Assembly (NCBI GenBank): GCA_005882525.1
Contig: VBGO01000113.1
Span: 1-6,692 of the forward strand
DNA length: 6,692 nucleotides
DNA from: Chloroflexota bacterium
Lineage (GTDB): Bacteria > Chloroflexota > Dormibacteria > CF-121
Reading direction: 5' to 3'
The translations under genes were made by a program, and so were the position numbers. The notes under the pieces were generated by a model. The model ran no database searches. It saw only the letters and a list, made by a program, of their open reading frames with translations, and was not told where the DNA came from. Shown piece after piece: positions 5,351 through 6,692 of this stretch (the first letter of the stretch is position 1; every line of letters starts with the position of its first letter).

Positions 5351-6692
5351 CTATCGCCGGCGCTTCAGGTCTTTGAGAATCTCGCGCGAGGCGCTGCGGC
5401 CGTTGATCCCGCTGATCCCCCCGCCGGGGTGGGTCCCGGAACCGCAAAGGTAGAGATTCTTGATGGGCGTGCGGTAATCGGCGTAGCCCGCCACCGGCCG
5501 CCAGCTGAAGAGCTGGTCGAGGGTGAGGTCGCCGTGCATGATGTTGCCGCCCACCAGGCCGTACTCCTGCTCCATGTCGTACGGTCCCAGCACCTGCCGG
5601 TGCTCGACGGCGGTCTTCAGGTTGGGTGCAAAGCGCGCATAGCCCTCGACCACCCGGTCGGCGTACGCCTCCAGTTCCAGCCGATGCGGCGCCTGCGACC
5701 AGCTTGCCGGCACGTACTGCGTGAAGCAGCTCATCAGGTGCTTGCCGGCGGGCGCCAGGGAATCGTCCGCCATGGTCGGCAGCACTCCGTCGGAGTAGGG
5801 GGCGGCGGATGGCGAGCCGTATTTGGCGTCGTCGAAGGCCCGCTCCAGGTACTCCATCGAGTCGCAGAGCTGGATGAACGAGCGCGCCGCCGTCATCGAG
5901 TCCTCCTCGGCAAGGCCCGCGAACCGGGGCGGCTCACCGAGCGCCAGGTTGACTTTGACGGTTCCGGAGCGGGTCTTGTAGCGGTCGATCGCGCGGACGA
6001 ACTCGGGCGGCAGCTGCGTCGTGTCGACCAGTTCGCAGAAGGTGATCTTCGGATGCGCGTTCGACACTACGGCTCGAGCCCGCAGCTCGGTCCCGTCGGC
6101 CAGAGCGACGCCGGTGGCCCGTCCGTCCGCGACCATTACGCGGGCCACTCGGGCGCCGGTGCGGAGCTCGGCCCCATGCTCGCGAGCGTCGGCCGCGATG
6201 GCCGCGGAGACGCCACCGGTACCACCCCGAACGAAGGCCCACTCGGCCATCTCGCCGTCGACCTCGCCGATGTAGTGGTGCAGCAGGACGTAGGCGGTAC
6301 CCGGTGTGTAGGGTCCGCCGTAGGTGCCGATCGCGCCGGAGACGCAGCGCGCGGCTTTGACCTGAGGGGACTCGAACCACTCCTCGAGTAACTCGGCGAC
6401 CGACAGCGTCATCACCTTGACGAAGTCCCCGGTACCCTGCACATCCAGGCCTTTCAGCTTCCAGGCGAAGCGAGCCAGCTCCAGCAGGTCTGCCGGTGAC
6501 TTTGCCCCAACCGCCGGCGGGGTCATCAAGAGCAGCGGGCGGACCAGGCGCGCGATCCTGGCCAGGTACTCGCTGAAGAGGGGCCAGGCGTCGGCGTCTT
6601 TCGTCGAGAACTTGGCGATCTCGGCGCGCGCCTGCGCCGAATCCTTGCTCAGGAGCAGATGGGAACCGTCGGGGAAGGGGACGTAGTAGTCA
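5351..6692 (-). CDS. PYROXD2/phytoene-desaturase-like FAD-dependent oxidoreductase (partial, N-terminus outside window)
   Basis: The minus-strand frame is open to the right edge; 446 residues are visible, starting at DYYVPFPDGSHLLL. The family is usually about 520-530 residues, so roughly 80 N-terminal residues, including the dinucleotide-binding GxGxxG fold, lie outside. An in-frame TTG/ATG near 6524-6529 is internal, since the upstream residues are family-like. Visible marks: GGTGGVSAAIAADAREHGAE with the inner FAD/substrate part (VVSNAHPKITF), the conserved GGNIMHGDLTLDQLF, and the C-terminal FAD motif LYLCGSGTHPGGGISG followed by INGRSASREILKDL. This ending is characteristic of COG1233 proteins close to PYROXD2 rather than true carotenoid desaturases. 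It is the first visible gene of the operon with the ureohydrolase and aminotransferase, consistent with oxidation of an amine or a derived compound, but no substrate can be assigned. The promoter lies beyond the window. Confidence 0.88.
   Translation of the reverse strand, partial: DYYVPFPDGSHLLLSKDSAQARAEIAKFSTKDADAWPLFSEYLARIARLVRPLLLMTPPAVGAKSPADLLELARFAWKLKGLDVQGTGDFVKVMTLSVAELLEEWFESPQVKAARCVSGAIGTYGGPYTPGTAYVLLHHYIGEVDGEMAEWAFVRGGTGGVSAAIAADAREHGAELRTGARVARVMVADGRATGVALADGTELRARAVVSNAHPKITFCELVDTTQLPPEFVRAIDRYKTRSGTVKVNLALGEPPRFAGLAEEDSMTAARSFIQLCDSMEYLERAFDDAKYGSPSAAPYSDGVLPTMADDSLAPAGKHLMSCFTQYVPASWSQAPHRLELEAYADRVVEGYARFAPNLKTAVEHRQVLGPYDMEQEYGLVGGNIMHGDLTLDQLFSWRPVAGYADYRTPIKNLYLCGSGTHPGGGISGINGRSASREILKDLKRRR

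Noticed and set aside
4374..5453. Long plus-strand open frame (359 residues) opposite the ureohydrolase
   Set aside because: It mirrors the ureohydrolase gene codon for codon, and all conserved metal motifs are on the minus strand.
5300..6391. Long plus-strand open frame (363 residues) opposite the FAD oxidoreductase
   Set aside because: Shadow of the oxidoreductase; Val/Gly/Arg-rich with no domain features.
1..6692. CRISPR arrays, tRNA or rRNA genes, toxin-antitoxin pairs
   Set aside because: No regularly spaced repeats, cloverleaf-like segments or rRNA-like stretches were seen, and nearly all sequence is accounted for by the listed genes and the insertion sequence.

Overview
The window is high-GC bacterial DNA, densely coded, with short or overlapping gene junctions. 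The mix of an ECF sigma factor, a zinc-finger anti-sigma with a DUF5667-like extracytoplasmic part, a COG4112-type NUDIX protein and an IS481-like element would fit a GC-rich Chloroflexota or Actinomycetota genome. That placement is inference from gene content only; no rRNA or other marker is present.

Layout, left to right: (1) the 3' part of an ECF sigma factor gene on the + strand, followed by its likely cognate membrane anti-sigma factor. The two are joined by an ATGA overlap and a 15-codon mini-ORF that ends inside the anti-sigma start region. (2) A NUDIX-family hydrolase on the + strand, behind a short 42-nt gap with a possible leaderless-type -10 element. (3) A complete IS481-like insertion sequence of about 1.12 kb. 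It has imperfect terminal inverted repeats, a 6-bp CCTAGG direct repeat at both ends, a strong hairpin covering the transposase ribosome-binding site, and a DDE transposase split by a frameshift. (4) A three-gene minus-strand operon, read right to left: a PYROXD2/phytoene-desaturase-like FAD oxidoreductase (its N-terminus lies beyond the window), an agmatinase-family ureohydrolase, and a class III PLP aminotransferase. Their junctions are 8 nt apart and a 4-nt GTGA overlap respectively. The set suggests breakdown or modification of a guanidino or amino compound, but the substrate cannot be read from the sequence.

The most striking point is the position of the insertion sequence. Before insertion, the NUDIX gene (+) and the aminotransferase gene (-) appear to have converged tail to tail, with both TAG stop codons sharing one CTAG tetranucleotide. 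The element entered exactly there. Because it duplicated the palindromic target, each gene kept its own stop codon and its full protein. The element therefore sits in the only place between these genes where insertion costs neither of them a residue. It also carries an RNA hairpin that should silence transposase translation from the transcript running in from the NUDIX gene.
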